Source: Trematomus loennbergii
Taxonomy: Eukaryota; Chordata; Actinopteri; Perciformes; Nototheniidae
DNA: 64,000 bases
NCBI GenBank assembly: GCA_012861695.1
Contig: JAAOOA010000399.1
Span: 9,252,147 to 9,316,146 of the forward strand
Reading direction: 5' to 3'
The notes below the pieces were generated by a model that was given only the letters and a program-made list of their open reading frames with translations, ran no database searches and was not told where the DNA came from. The position numbers and the translations under genes are program-made. This document shows, one piece after another, positions 12,501 to 24,967 of this stretch; positions within the stretch are counted from its first letter, which is position 1; each line of letters starts with the position of its first letter.

Positions 12501-15500
12501 CATCACTCCCTCACGCTCTCCATCTCCAATGAAAGGGAGAGAAGACAGGCACAAAAGAGGCTAGGAGAAATGGAGTAGTGAGACAGCGATGGAATACCAA
12601 GGGACGAAAGAAAAGAGGAAGGTTTGACATTTCCAACCCCATGGTGTGTTCATGTTTAGGAGCTTTGGTTATGATTTGAAAGGGGGAGTTGTGGATGCAC
12701 AAACACCAAAAGAAGCAATTTTCCATGGTGGGAGCGAGAGCCCATGTGAAAGTCATCAGGAAGGCCATTTTCTGTTCTTTGAAACATAAACTTGCAAACA
12801 AATCCTTCTCTTTCTGCTGTCCACAATTCAAAGACGTATGTTTCATTCTACGATCACCTGATGCCGTTGGAGTAATTTAATGTCTCATTATCCACCACAT
12901 ACAAATGAGATCCTAATAGCCCTATCATTTCATCCCTTTTTTTAATCTGAATGAATCAGCCACTACAGTACGTTACAAATTGAGTTGTTTAACTTTCTGA
13001 TTTGTATACAGTATGAGTCAGAACTTCCCCTGCTTATCCCCAGTTATTGAGTGGCATCTTAATTAGGAGCAGTGTCTTTTAACAGAGATGTGTGAAACTG
13101 ATAATTGGACAACTACAAATCTGTAAAGTGTTTCTTTTCAGAAATTGTTTATTGGCAGTTTGCTATGCACCATTTCCTATTGTTGCTGTTGCTGCTCCAA
13201 CATCTCATGCCACATCAAATACCCACTTTGCAATGATAAAAGTGGCTATATATATCACTTATAGCTTTGTTGAAAAGACAGCAGTGACATTTCCATGGAG
13301 AATACATATACATGAGTAGCAGCAATGTTATTGGATTAAAGATCAGAAGAAATATTGAAGATCAGCATTTCTTTAAGAATAATATTTACCAATTTGGCTG
13401 CTAAGCCGATATACATCCTCACTTTTTTAGCAAGGTTTATGAAATGACTTGTCAACTGAGGAAATTCCAACTTCAGAGATTCCCGGAAAGCAAATATATA
13501 GATATATAAATACTACAAATGGTAACTACATGGCTGATATTATTAGCAAGGCTTACTGAGATACTTAGCCAATTTGTTGAGGGTGCCAATTAGAGTAGCA
13601 TCAATACTTTAGAACCACTGATGTATCTTTAGATCTGGATATGCAACACCAACATGGCACTGATCAAACTAAAGAAAGTTGACCACCGAGTGCATTAGCC
13701 AAATCCTTTCTTAGACTTATGATTTACTATTGAGCTAAAAAGAAATATGACTCTCGCTATCTATAGCTATTGCTCTCATAGAGTTGGCGTCATTGCAGCA
13801 TATTATTCATCTATGAGCCTCCAAAATATTCAAATAACTTTTTCGCAGAGGGGTTTGTAACGCCTGTAGAAACCGTTGTCAGGTTGCTCAGAACGAATTG
13901 TCCTCACTTTCAGAGCTACCTGTCTTCCGTGCTTTGGGATTTTTACCTGCAGAAAGCCGGTGCGACAGTGAATTGAAGCATGACAGGTGGGCCTGGGTTG
14001 GATGGCATCTTGCTGCTCACGCAAAAGCTGTACTGTAGTGACAAACGCTGTCAATATATTGACTGAATGTCAGAAAGTTGGAAAAAGGATTTTCTTACAC
14101 AAACCATCCTTGTCACACTCAATCCCTGTACAGTGCATTTCATTCCAGTGCTTCCTCACATCACCTCACACCCTTGCACATTTCTGTTACTGAGGCAGAA
14201 ATCCCCCGCTTTAGTCGATTAGATGCCTCCACTGACAGGAAGCGCATAGCCAACAGAGCGTTGAGGCAAGATGACTAATGAGGAGGGAGTGACAGAGGAG
14301 GAGACTCAGTGTTACGTCAATGATTTCATCGATACTGGCAGTTCATCAACCGAAACAAACATTAGTTGTTACCAATCAAGATTTTAAGGTTTAGCAATGT
14401 GAGATGCCAGCATGCAGTAAAACTGTTAATGTGGAAAACAGCAAACCGGCTTTGATCGGAGAGTTGTCACCTTATTTTGTCTGACACTTTTTGCTTTCCT
14501 CTGTGACCCTTCTGTTTTCAAGGAACGATTCAATCCTATCTGCAATCGTTTTTAGGCTGTTTAGCATCTTAATCATTATGTGACATGTATCCATGTCCAC
14601 ATAGCAGCATCGTTGTGTCTTAAATGAAGAAACAGTCTTCTTTGCTCAACTTACTCAGCCCAAAATGTCAGGTACTAATGAGGATATATCTTGTTTTTGC
14701 TTTCTTTGGTTTAAAGCATAGTGATTATTTAAGGCTATTTGAGCTGAGTTTAGGTCAGAAAAGTTCAGGGTGTCCTGGAGTTTCAAGAAAAACACAAGAA
14801 TACTATTGAGCAACAATAATGCAAATGGCATCTCCATGGCAACTATTTATTTATAATGCATAGTTATAAGGTGCAGTAAGATAGGGAAGAAGTTGCTTCT
14901 AATGGAAATCCAAGATCAGTATGTAAATGTACAGCATGAGGTGAATTTAAATGCATCTAATGTAACTATACTGAATATATATGTATACATGCACAAAGGT
15001 GGTTAGGGCACTAATCACAGTAACATCTGTGTAGAAGAAGTGAAAATGCCAAGTATAACAAGATGCACACAAACATTCACAATATAATTCATGCAGAAGT
15101 GACACACAGATATACCACCTCTGCCACCAATTTAGAAGACAGACATTTCTATGAATGCGAGGGGCAGGGGAGCTCTTAAGGCGATGTTGATCTGCAGTGC
15201 CAACAAAAATAAAGAGCTGTATGCTCTGCTGTCAAACCACAGCAGGGTTTTTCTTCTACGTCTTATATCTTTGACGAGGCTGAAGAGAAAAACTCCTGGA
15301 CTTGTACACCACAAATAAACAAGAGTCAATCTCATCAAGTTGATATGCACAGGACATAGTCCAAAAAGCAGATGGTAAACAAATATTTTTAAAACCGTGT
15401 TTCCTTTGATATTCTCTATGGGGCTTCACCGTCTGATTTGTAAGCCAGTGCCAGCGACAACTGCATTTTAGAAGCGCTGCCAGATATATTACAAGGGGGA

Positions 15501-15880
15501 ACTGGAGCAGAACAGCTCTCTGGCGATGCACCATGGACATTATGCAAATACCATGAGAGAACATATTAGCTAGTCTATCGGCTCCCCTTCAGAGATGCCT
15601 CCACCAAATTGTCTCAGAAGTCGCAGTGAGCTCCCACTGAGCCGAGCAATGTGTGAATTTAAATCAGGGTGACAGAGCAGCTTTTTGGACATTTTGTAGA
15701 GCTCTTACAACTTTTCAAATGTATAGCTTCCTTATTCCAAACAACACATCAGTACCGACACCGTGCATCTCTTAAGTGGTGTTATGCAGCTTAAGCATGC
15801 AGATACAACACACTTGATCATCGCAAATATGCCTTGATGAAGATGCATTCAATCTGAAAAACCCATAGTAGTTCACTGAA
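12501..15880. other. AT-rich non-coding stretch, no gene seen
   Basis: Unique sequence over 3.3 kb. Open frames are short and lack recognisable domains. No transposon ends or long simple repeats were found. A short GC-richer patch at about 14190-14310 is unexplained. Confidence 0.5.
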
Positions 15881-16560
15881 ACACATTCAGTGTAATGTCC
15901 CATAACACTTGACGTGCACATCTCCAGCAGAGCATTTGAGCACAAGTCAGAATGGTTGGAGCGGCAACGTTGACGACGGCATATATTCCCCGGTAATAGC
16001 CTTGATGTTTGTTTTTAAAGAGGCTGTGGCACCGCATGCCATTATAGGGCTAATGATGTACGATTGTCATCTCACACATTGCAGAGTTAATTGGGCCTCT
16101 GTGATCATGCCTAATGGCTTTACCAGGGAATTATTGACACAATGATGTGGGCCGACGTGCTACAGGTAGGTGAATAAATAAATAAGCAAGCCCCCGCTAC
16201 CCCCACTTCTTTCTCCCCAGACGTGAAGCTCGTCAATCTTGGCAACTGCCTCTGGAGCACCCCAGTCAGTTAACATTTTAGAAAATGGCTGCCCATTAAT
16301 AATAAAGGCATATTAACATAAGTGAATTCTGCTGCGGTGTGGGATTCAGTGGAACAGTTATTAAAGTCCAATTTGGCCCCATTAATAATGCATCCACCTT
16401 TGACTTTCTGATATCCAGATTATGTGGTATTACTGTGGCTATACATTATTTATTAACCACTTTCAATTGGGGACCTTGATGACTTCTAATTGGTAGGTGG
16501 TGGTGCCATTAAGGTATCCCTGATGAGACTTGTCAATCAAGATGCATTCTCTCGACCTCG
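15881..16560. other. Candidate conserved non-coding element cluster
   Basis: Two adjoining blocks (about 15900-16150 and 16250-16560) are rich in TAAT and ATTA cores. The 12-mer CCCATTAATAAT occurs twice in direct orientation, at 16292 and 16378. Other TAAT-type sites include GGCTAATGATG near 16049, TCTAATTGG near 16487 and TTATTAACC near 16450. No coding frame and no repeat signature is present. I read this as the best enhancer candidate in the window. Conservation was not tested. Confidence 0.4.
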
Positions 16561-16571
16561 GTGTCCAACAG

Positions 16572-16575
<4 letters not shown>

Positions 16576-16618
<43 letters not shown>

Positions 16619-16634
16619 CACACACACACACACA

Positions 16635-16714
<80 letters not shown>

Positions 16715-16753
16715 CACACACACAGACACACAGACACACAGACACACACACAC
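16576..16753 (+). repeat. (CA)n microsatellite, interrupted
   Basis: About 178 bp of CA units with one-base slips (AA, CC). It ends in a CACAGACA variant near 16720-16745. Confidence 0.98.
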
Positions 16754-18880
16754 TCGGAGCCAGGTGCCAACAGTGCCAACAGTGCCACAGTGCGGGACAG
16801 GGGCATAGTGCTCCACCCTGCAACCCTGCCAAGACTCAGAGGTCTGACTCCTGTCCATCACGGCCATTTGAAGTGTTGCAGAGGGGGGGCGGCTAAACGG
16901 CATGGGGCCTGCTGTTAGAGAGGCCTGGCTTTAAAAGTTAATGGCTCCTGTACTTTACTGAATGACACTGGAAGGGTGAGCGATTGTCATGCCTCGATCC
17001 TCTGGGGGCCTTTTGTCAGTCAGTCACTCACAGACAGACGCTGGCACATGCACAGCCATACAGATACACCCAGGCGCATTCTGTATCCAGTCTATATTCA
17101 CAAGGCAATATATGCAAGCAGCAACATGCCAAAATGCATAATAAATGTTTGTGAATATGCAAATACATCATGCCGAAGAAACAACAAGGCTGTCAGTTTG
17201 CAAGGCAGCATGTCGTAACTTTCCTGATGACACAATGTGCTGTCTGTGAGACAACACATCCCGATCAACTTCAGGCTATTACAATCATGCTGAATAGCAT
17301 GTCATTCTGTCCGGCATGTCGAGATTTCATTGCATGGTAGATCAGCCCAAACTAATTTGAAACTGAATGACAATCACTTGCTGAAGAACGTTGCTGCTGC
17401 ACAGAAATGGCTGAGTAACAATTTGTGCACAGCAGAGTAAAGAGAAAAAGGGAAAAGGAAAAACGAGTGCGAATGAATTCTGCTCCCCTGAGTGCTGGCA
17501 AGAAATGGAATCAAGATAAAAAAGGGAGGAAGTGAGATATCTTGTTAAATACACTGGAATTGGATACACACAGCCGCGCCGCACAAAGGCACCCCCCCCC
17601 TCCTAACGCACACACAGACCCACACATATACACATCTACACAAACCCTCACAAATACACTGAACCAGCTGAGCATACAGTTTTAGCCTAAGAAATTCAAG
17701 CGATGCACATATTTAAACACAAATAAGCAATCTTTAGCAACCTACCTGGGTTTTATTAATTGATATTTAATCTGGGCTCCATGGGGGAGAATTTCTGGCA
17801 AATAAAGGGACCTTATGTTGAATCTGGCAAGCACTACATCCCAAGAGCTGCAGTAGCACCAGCTGTGCGTGACTCAGAGATATTCAGCAGCTCCGTTAAC
17901 AAGGATGGATACGGTGTAAAGTGTACTTCATCCAGAGTTTTAAGGCCACCTGGACCACTTCATCACACCATCTTGAGTTTGTGACAACTGAAGGAATAGT
18001 CATCTGCATGCAAGGGAATACATTCCTTTAATGCAGACATGTTTTACAATACTGGGAAGAGAGACTTGTAATGCACATAAGCGGAACGAGAAATAAATTA
18101 CAAGAGTAAAAGTGGAGATATGCCATGGCCAATAATGTGGAGGGGAAAAGACACGGGGTTCAAACTCCCTCAAAGAAAATGTACAGGAAACATGGATACA
18201 AACTATAAAAACAAACGTTTGGGTATCACCAAAACTGTGAAAGGTTTATCTGTTGGCTGCCTTGGTCATAAAACAAAGGATAGTACAAGCATTTTGGATT
18301 TGGCTCCCTTTCCTGTGTCACACGTGGGCTTATTCTAATATGTGAGTATCTTCACCCACGGCTTAATCACTTTCCTTGCAAAGGTGGGGTTTATTTATCC
18401 TACAAGCTAATGAGAGCAGACTTGGCCTTTTTGCGAGGAGGCCGCTGAAATAGAGCATTTAAGACAAACAATGAATACAGGTTCATTAACCTTATTTAAG
18501 CATGAAAACATGTTACAGTATGAACCTGAAAATGTGTTAGGGATAACTTTTTAAGCAGATTAACTCAATTGCCAGTCTTGGTACACCTAGCTTAAAACTA
18601 ATACAGTGTGATACAAATGTATTGTTATTGTTCTTATTATAAATAATCTATTTTCCTCTTGAGGGGACACTTGACATGTCATATTTGACATGTATGTATA
18701 CCGACATGTTCTTTGTTTACAAAACAGATCTGTGACTATTTTTACATTAATGATGGACTTATCATTTTCATATAGTAATTGTATGATTAATGAGTGTCTT
18801 TCATGTTTGATTAATCATTAACTAATAGTTTGTTAAGGTCTTGTTAGAGACATTATTATAAAATGTTAGCATTAATATTC
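16754..18880. other. Non-coding stretch, no gene seen
   Basis: Unique sequence. A C run lies near 17592-17601 within a CA-rich degenerate patch at about 17565-17660. No coding regions or mobile elements were recognised. Confidence 0.5.
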
Positions 18881-19240
18881 ATGTCCACTGAATATTCATG
18901 TCCATCTTCGCCCATCAGTATGCCTGCTAGGCACCCGGAGAAGGCCAGCACTTATAATTGGCAATCTTTTCCTGCTATTTGACAGTAGAGAAGAGTCATT
19001 TCCTTGCATTCAAATCTGCGAGTCACACAAAGCCGGCTTGTCAACTTTCCACTTCATTACAGGTCAAGCAATAGACTCATTTCTCTCAGGCGCGTCGCTC
19101 CCATAATTGTTTTCTACCTCTCCTTTCGTAGCCAATTTACATGTGCTTCGTTGCCGCGTGTAAAAGAGACAGAGAAAGGAAAGATGAAAATGCTCCCGCT
19201 TTTCACTTCCACTCACCGTCCATTAACGACTTGACACTTG
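18881..19240. other. Candidate conserved non-coding element
   Basis: Balanced-composition block between AT-rich flanks, with motifs such as CTTATAATTGGCAATC near 18951, CCATAATTGTTT near 19100 and GCCAATTTACATGTGC near 19131. An open frame covers part of it, but the peptide is unrecognised. Assigned by texture only. Confidence 0.27.
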
Positions 19241-20215
19241 GAACGCAAAAAGTAATATGAATTTTGTTCCCCTTTCTGTAGCATTTGCTTTGAGGCATAT
19301 GATACATTATATTGAACAGAGCTGAGAATTCGATAGGATATTATGGTGTAGGAAAGAGAAGAATGGGATAAAAGCAAGCTGAAGGAAAGGGATAGGCTGC
19401 GTGCAGCAATGAGTCGAGAAATAGGAAACTATGTGCTTGACTGTTTAAAAGTGTTCCCATGTAAAACTGACTCTATATACTGTCTAACTGTCACACCTTA
19501 CAATGAACAAATAAGCATTCATTTTGGGTACAGTGCAAGTTACTCGATTGTCTTGGTGAAATGGAAGACCAGGAAAAAACAAGCAAAGTTGATCTTAATT
19601 AAAATAATCTTTGAGAAGTTTAATTAAAACCAATTGTCCCAGTTTAATATCTCAACAGTTGATAATAACAAGCTCTCATAAATGTATATTTCATGCAGCT
19701 AATTGCAAATATAGCTTTGCAATCAAGTCCTTGGCCTATAATACAATAATACAGAAGCAAATGGCCAGTAGAATACACCAATACTGTATGTATACTGAAC
19801 TGATAAAAGGTTATGCGCTGCTTCTCTGGAAAACAGACTGTTAAAAGGGAAAATGAGGAAACACAATATTGTGATACACCAGTTAAGATTTGATACATTA
19901 CAACTATAAAAACACACAGCTCACCTGCAAAAAGAAGACGACCCTCATTGCACTGCAGGCTGCTGCCAGGAAACTCTACGCAGACACAGAGGAGCCGGCA
20001 TTATTAAAACCTTATTGCAATATTAAAAACCTGCAATAGTCATAAATACTAATAAAATCTCATTATTTGGGAAGGGACTGAAAATAAGACAAATCATGGC
20101 AGTTAAATTAGCCTAACATAAAAGTAAAAGAATTACAATTTCACATTCCCTCTGGCTTGGGCATATATTTCAAATTAAAACCAGATATTTAGGTTCACAC
20201 ATTCAAGGCAGCCCA
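19241..20215. other. AT-rich non-coding stretch, no gene seen
   Basis: AT-rich unique sequence leading into the transposon nest. No gene or repeat was recognised. Confidence 0.5.
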
Positions 20216-20380
20216 GAGGCCTGTACTACGAAGCCGGATTTTCGCTTAGCGAGCTAACTTCAGGGAAAACTCTGGGTTTCCAGTCCTACGACGCTGGTTC
20301 ACTTCTTACCGGGCTAGATCTCCATGGTAACTTATGCTGAACGGCTAACCTGCTCCGGAGCAGGTTAGGTTCCAGGCTAA

Positions 20381-21183
20381 TGCTGCGTTCACACCGGACG
20401 CGATGCGCTGTTTGGGGGCGGCGCGATTACATGTAAAGTCAATGCAGAGACGTGGACAGACGCGAATTCGCTCCGACGGCGCGCATGAAGCGGTGGACGC
20501 GGCGCGAATCACACGATTGAGGCGATTGAATGGTGCCGCGTTAAACGCGAGAGTTCAATTTTTTCAACTCGAGCGTCAAATTCACGCGACGCGTTCTCGC
20601 GGAAGCCAATCAGCGGTGAGAATCTCAGCCACCGTCACTGACGTTCAACCACACAACATCAGCCGTTAGCTGTTAGCAGTTAGCACACAGAGCTCACAGC
20701 TCCTCATATCTGTTCAGAAACTGGACAAAAGTTAAACATGTACAAACCACAGACTGTCTGTGTCATGGTGAATACAGTCGCTGCTTTATTTATGTCTGTA
20801 GGCTGTTGTTATGAGTGTGGAATGAGCATATACAACGTTAGCTTAGCCTGGTCGACCCGATCTTCATTCAGAAAACAAGCATTTTAAAAGGTGTTTTGCC
20901 TGCCGTCTTGTCTGCAGACTTGTCAAAGCCTTAATTCATGGTTGTTACTAACCGGTATCAGTATGTTGTTACTTCGGCATCATTTAGAAACGTGTATTAC
21001 AATTTAATCACGGTAAAATATGTTCATTTGTTGTAGTTGTAGCTCCCGAGCCAGCGCGTCTTGTTTGAATGATGCGAGTAAACACAGCTGGCAGCCGCGG
21101 TGAAACTCGAGCGTTTAGAGCGATGCGATAGGAGCGATTAGAGCGAAGCGAATAGTCGCATCGCGTCCGGTGTGAACGCAGCA
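20381..21183. mobile_element. Harbinger-like non-autonomous transposon with TAA target duplication
   Basis: Perfect 27-bp terminal inverted repeats start TGCTGCGTTCACACCGGACG (20381-20407) and mirror at 21157-21183. The element is flanked by TAA at 20378-20380 and 21184-21186. A three-base TAA/TTA duplication is characteristic of the PIF/Harbinger superfamily, and that is the basis for the name. The 803-bp interior is GC-rich near its ends and encodes no transposase. It inserted into the family B element. Confidence 0.75.
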
Positions 21184-21662
21184 TAAGAGATCAACTCAGT
21201 GAAAGCACCGCCTGCTGACCAATCAGAGCTACGTGTGAGGAGTTTAAAGCTATCAACTCATATTACAGGAGAAAGGAAATACAGAAAAACTGCCATTGCA
21301 GGAAAGACGACCGGCAAAAATCAACTGACTTTGTGAATGTGAAAATGAATAGAATATCACCTCCCATCTTCAGAGCAATCTGACTATTATAACATTAGCG
21401 TTAAGAAAGCTTACTTAAATATCTGCCACAACATAAGTAACCGCATCAAAGTAACATTACGTACAGTCCACGGCACTGTGAGTGCAGACGTCGATGTGTC
21501 CCATTATCATTCATATCACATCATATCACATTATAATGTATATTTCCTTATCTGAGTCAGCTTCTTGAGCCGTATCTGGCCGTGCAACACTTACAGTGTC
21601 ACATACTGTATGCAGAAGTATTATTTTAAGCAACACATTAAGTTGACGAAACACTTCAGTCC

Positions 21663-21721
21663 AACACTTTATCCAGGATAAAAGCGACATACTATGTCGC
21701 TTTTATCCTGGATAAAGTGTT
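21663..21721. repeat. 59-bp near-perfect palindrome
   Basis: Two 29-base arms, beginning AACACTTTATCCAGGATAAA and ending with its exact complement, meet around a single C. Transcribed RNA would fold into a near-loopless hairpin. It lies just left of the family A element in the nest. It could be a tiny transposon footprint or a replication-slippage product. Confidence 0.9.
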
Positions 21722-21940
21722 TAAAACAGAGAAACCCTGGGTGTTTCTCAATGTCGAGGACGCTTCCTTGGTAGGACAAGTCCCTCCGAGTCAGGTCCTT
21801 CAGAAGCGATGCAAGAATCCTTCCTAGCCTCGGAAAACGAAGAATTGTGGAACCGGCTAACAGGTGTGCAGGTGTGCGTCATATGCGAGGCCCCGCCTTA
21901 AATGGAGCACGATTTCCGCCAAAGATGTGGAAATCGGTCC

Positions 21941-21944
21941 GTGC
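21941..21944. other. Left target-site duplication of the retrovirus (GTGC)
   Basis: GTGC immediately precedes the 5-prime LTR. The same four bases follow the 3-prime LTR at 27318-27321. The uninterrupted copy at 7.1 kb has this sequence once (as GCAC at 7319-7322). Confidence 0.92.
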
Positions 21945-22843
21945 TGAAGGAAAGAGATATGATTCTACACTGTATTGAAGAAAACATGTATTGTTTGAAC
22001 TGGTTTATGTAATCACAACGGTTTATGGGTAATCATATATATAGGAATGTTGTTCTCACTTTCAAACTCACTGACTCAGAGATTCTGTGTTTCATACACC
22101 AACCTGGCCTGGGCTCACTCCTAAAAGCAGATGTCGTCATTAAGGTCGTTAAAGACAAACATTACATCCTTCTTATCATTCCTAAGAGCCAGATGCTGTT
22201 GCTAAGTCATAAAATGTATCGTTAAATAGGTGAAGGAGGATAATTTAGGTGAAAGAATCCCCTGGGAAAGGAATGTAGAGGTAAGATAAGGTAGAAATAA
22301 ACATTGACTTTTGACCTGATCTCACGCTCTGATCCAAAACTCTGATTGAACCCGGCCAGAAGCGAATCCAGCCAATCAGGGCACTTGGAGGAGGTGGTCA
22401 GTTTAAACAGCCCCTCCCCAGGGGCTCTGCTGATTCGCTTGGGAGGAAAATGGGAAGGAAGAGGTGACCCATCTCCGCCCCAAAAATAGATAGAAATACT
22501 GATGATTTTTGAGTGTAAATTGCTTTTGGTTTGGTGAGTTGGTTGGTCCGGGTATCTGTGTCGGCATCGCATCATCAGCTTGGAGTCCAATTTCTTTTGG
22601 TTTGATGAGTGGTTGGTCCTGACATCTTTATCCGCATCGCATCACAAATCTAAAAGTCCGGAGTACTCTGTATAACTTGTATATGTGTTTGATTTCCTAC
22701 CAGTAAACTCAGACAATTTGTTATAATTTTGATTCCGGTGTTTTCAATTCCTTTCTTATTTTAATAGAGATTTCAGCCTCATTCAACGAACGGCGCGGAG
22801 AGGGGGGGCTATTCAGCCACCAGAAAAGTGTTCTACTCCAACA
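21945..22843 (+). repeat. 5-prime LTR of the endogenous retrovirus
   Basis: The LTR is 899 bp, begins TGAAGG and ends CAACA, giving the canonical TG...CA ends. It contains AATAAA at 22296-22301, a possible polyadenylation signal, and a TATATATA patch at about 22036-22044. It differs from the 3-prime LTR at roughly a dozen places, many of them one- or two-base indels. It is followed by a primer-binding-site candidate. Confidence 0.95.
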
Positions 22844-22845
22844 AG

Positions 22846-22863
22846 TGGTGACCCGACGTTTGT
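22846..22863 (+). promoter_or_regulatory. Candidate primer binding site
   Basis: TGGTGACCCGACGTTTGT begins two bases after the 5-prime LTR, exactly where reverse transcription is primed. It starts with TGG, complementary to the CCA end of a tRNA. I could not assign the tRNA by eye. Confidence 0.65.
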
Positions 22864-23149
22864 GAGCTGACCTCTAGAAAGGGACACCGACAGCCAGGGG
22901 ACAGAATCCAGTCCAGGGGAGGACAAAGAGACACTGTTGACAACTGCAAGAGCTCTATACACAAAAGGTGAGCAGACACCTGTTTTGAATATCAAAAATC
23001 TGTGATTGATTATACTAAAAATTTGGAGTTGTCAGCAGCGTTCTCAGTGTTCTTAGTCACGGTGGGAAATACAATACATACTACAGGTTGGGGATATTGG
23101 GGAAGTGTTTGAGAGAGGCGGGTATTCAGTCCCGGCCCTTCACTCACTA

Positions 23150-23415
23150 AATACGAAGGCTGCAAGGCTAGAAAAAGAGGGTTAAATTCCCCGCAGATCA
23201 TGATAAGATTGATTAATGCGGTTACCTTGCCGCGCTTTAATTAAAGATTACGAAGGTGTCAAAATAGGGTTAAATTCCCCGTAGGTCAATATAACATTGA
23301 GGAATACGGTTACCTTCCAGGGCTTTCAAAAAGACTGTAAGGCTGTAAAAGAAGGGTTACATTCCCCGCAGGTCATGATCAGATTGATTAATGCGGTTAC
23401 CTTTCGTGGTGCTTT
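23150..23415 (+). repeat. Three tandem repeats of about 87 bp in the retroviral leader
   Basis: The motif GGGTTAAATTCCCC or its variant recurs at about 23179, 23267 and 23354. Each copy is followed by a GTAGGTCA/GCAGGTCATGAT-type segment and by GCGGTTACC or ACGGTTACC. The spacing is 87-88 bp. The region lies in the untranslated leader, where packaging and dimerisation signals usually sit, though no function is shown. Confidence 0.85.
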
Positions 23416-23644
23416 AAATGTATAAAATTTCTGTAATTGTAATATGGTGGGTGATAGAAGAGGAGAGAGACGCGACCTCCAACTAATTATTTGGAACGAC
23501 CGGATCTCATCAAAACTCTTAAAGAGGGGTTGATCAGGCTCATTAAACGTGACGATAAAGAGATTTTGTTGACTGGGTTTTTAAACTCCAAGCCAGAAGT
23601 CGCAATCACCAGGGGGTTGTAGAAGATTACTTCTGGAAGTCACG

Positions 23645-23905
23645 CTATCTGTTGAAATATACATCGCACAATAGAAATTTGCCTGACCCCAGGAGATAGA
23701 ATGTGTGTGTAAACAGTACGTAGTCATAGTCTGGAAGGCTGTATGTGGCGATGAAGGATTTTTGTGGTTTGAGATTAAAACTCCATGTAAGCGTCGCATC
23801 TCTAAGAGTGGGGTGTCGGAGCACGCTTAAACACCGCAATTATCTGTTGTAGTAAACATCGTACAAATAGCCGGACAGACTGTATATGGGAATGAGCTCT
23901 GGTGA
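23645..23905 (+). repeat. Second pair of diverged leader repeats
   Basis: CTATCTGTTGAAATATACATC near 23645 resembles TTATCTGTTGTAGTAAACATC near 23840, about 195 bp apart. Similar sequence follows each copy (CGCACAATAG and CGTACAAATAG, then a GACTGTATATGG or GGCTGTATGTGG phrase). This indicates an older, more diverged duplication in the leader. Confidence 0.55.
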
Positions 23906-24014
23906 TTTTTTAAGTCAAATCTGTGTAATACTTGAGAGAAAAATCCAGTGAAAAGAACTGTGGGTAAAGAATTGCAGAAGACATAGGGACAGAGAGCAAC
24001 AAGAAGGTGGTATA

Positions 24015-24146
24015 ATGTCTGAGACCCTACCTCCACCCTACGGAGATAATGGCTCACAAATGCCACTTATGAGTATCCCATCTAATACTCCTAAAGGAAA
24101 ACACATTGTTAGACCTGATATTCAGGGAAAGGAATGTTGGAAATAG
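24015..24146 (+). pseudogene. Short Gag-like N-terminal ORF with PPPY motif
   Basis: This 43-residue frame starts at ATG 24015, at the end of the long leader where gag is expected. Residues 6-9 are P-P-P-Y, the late-domain motif that recruits Nedd4-family ubiquitin ligases in many retroviral Gag proteins. There is no N-terminal Met-Gly myristoylation signal. The frame stops at 24144-24146, and an overlapping frame (24134-24562) continues. Whether the two were one gag reading frame before a frameshift cannot be told. It is called a remnant because nothing Gag-sized is present. Confidence 0.5.
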
Positions 24147-24562
24147 TAATGGCAGATATTGAAAATCTTAAACTGGATCAACCAACCATGTTAGTGAACC
24201 CTGCTAATATGGAGCTAAAACATGTAGAAAGAGAATTAGGTCCTAGCATGCAAGCACAGTGCGATAATATGATAAGGACTATTAAACTAACCCCTTTTTG
24301 GAAATGGGATTTTCCGTTACACAACAGAAGACTCAATTCAGGTCTGGAAGAACGCTTTACAAACAAGTCAGGAGAGTTAAATGTGGTGCTATGTTGCTCA
24401 AAAGGGAGCTTACACTTTTGGGAAGAGATCCCCCTCTCTTGCTCCGGAGGTGCTGCAGTTTCACAGCAGCACACAGGGTCAAAGACAGGCATGACCTCTG
24501 GAGAGGGAGAAAATCTAAATCTGAACAGACCACAGAGCCCATTAAGGGTTTTATGGCCTTAA
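24134..24562 (+). pseudogene. Possible gag remnant, out of frame with the PPPY ORF
   Basis: A 142-residue frame overlaps the end of the PPPY ORF by 13 bases. I recognise no capsid major-homology region, zinc knuckle or protease motif. A third frame (24298-24654) overlaps it further. The position argues for decayed gag, but sequence evidence is weak and it may be untranslated. Confidence 0.3.
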
Positions 24563-24912
24563 CACAGAGAGGAAGATCTGGAGATTGTAAGGAACTCTCC
24601 CAAACTACTCACCCCTCCCCAGAACAAGAGGCAGAGTTTTGCTCTCACCAATAAACTAATCATCTCTTAACCAAGTCAGATTTCAAATAGCCATAGCTCC
24701 AGTTGTTAAGAAAAGAGGGTGATTCAAAAGAGTTATCAATAAATTGCCCAGTATATTAAATAAATACAAACAGACACGTATCAATATAAGTCAGATAATA
24801 TAGACGAGGTCAATCATGGAAGAAGGCTGACATTTAATGCCTGATATATAAGTAATAGTGATAATAAATATATACCTGATATTAAATAACTGATGTGTAA
24901 GGCTCGATATTT

Positions 24913-24967
24913 CTGAAAATAGGAACACCGTTAACGGCGTTCTATTTCAGTAAAAGGGGGGAAAGGA
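24913..24967 (+). other. Hairpin and internal polypurine tract in the retrovirus
   Basis: Positions 24913-24950 form an imperfect 38-base inverted repeat centred on CCGTTAACGG. At once downstream is AAAAGGGGGGAAAGGA (24952-24967), which resembles the polypurine tract that normally abuts a retroviral 3-prime LTR. Here it lies about 1.46 kb inside the element, so it may be a central priming site or the relic of a recombination. Confidence 0.5.

Noticed and set aside
22222..22590. Minus-strand 122-codon frame in the 5-prime LTR
   Set aside because: The matching region of the 3-prime LTR breaks the frame through indels, so it is not a conserved gene.
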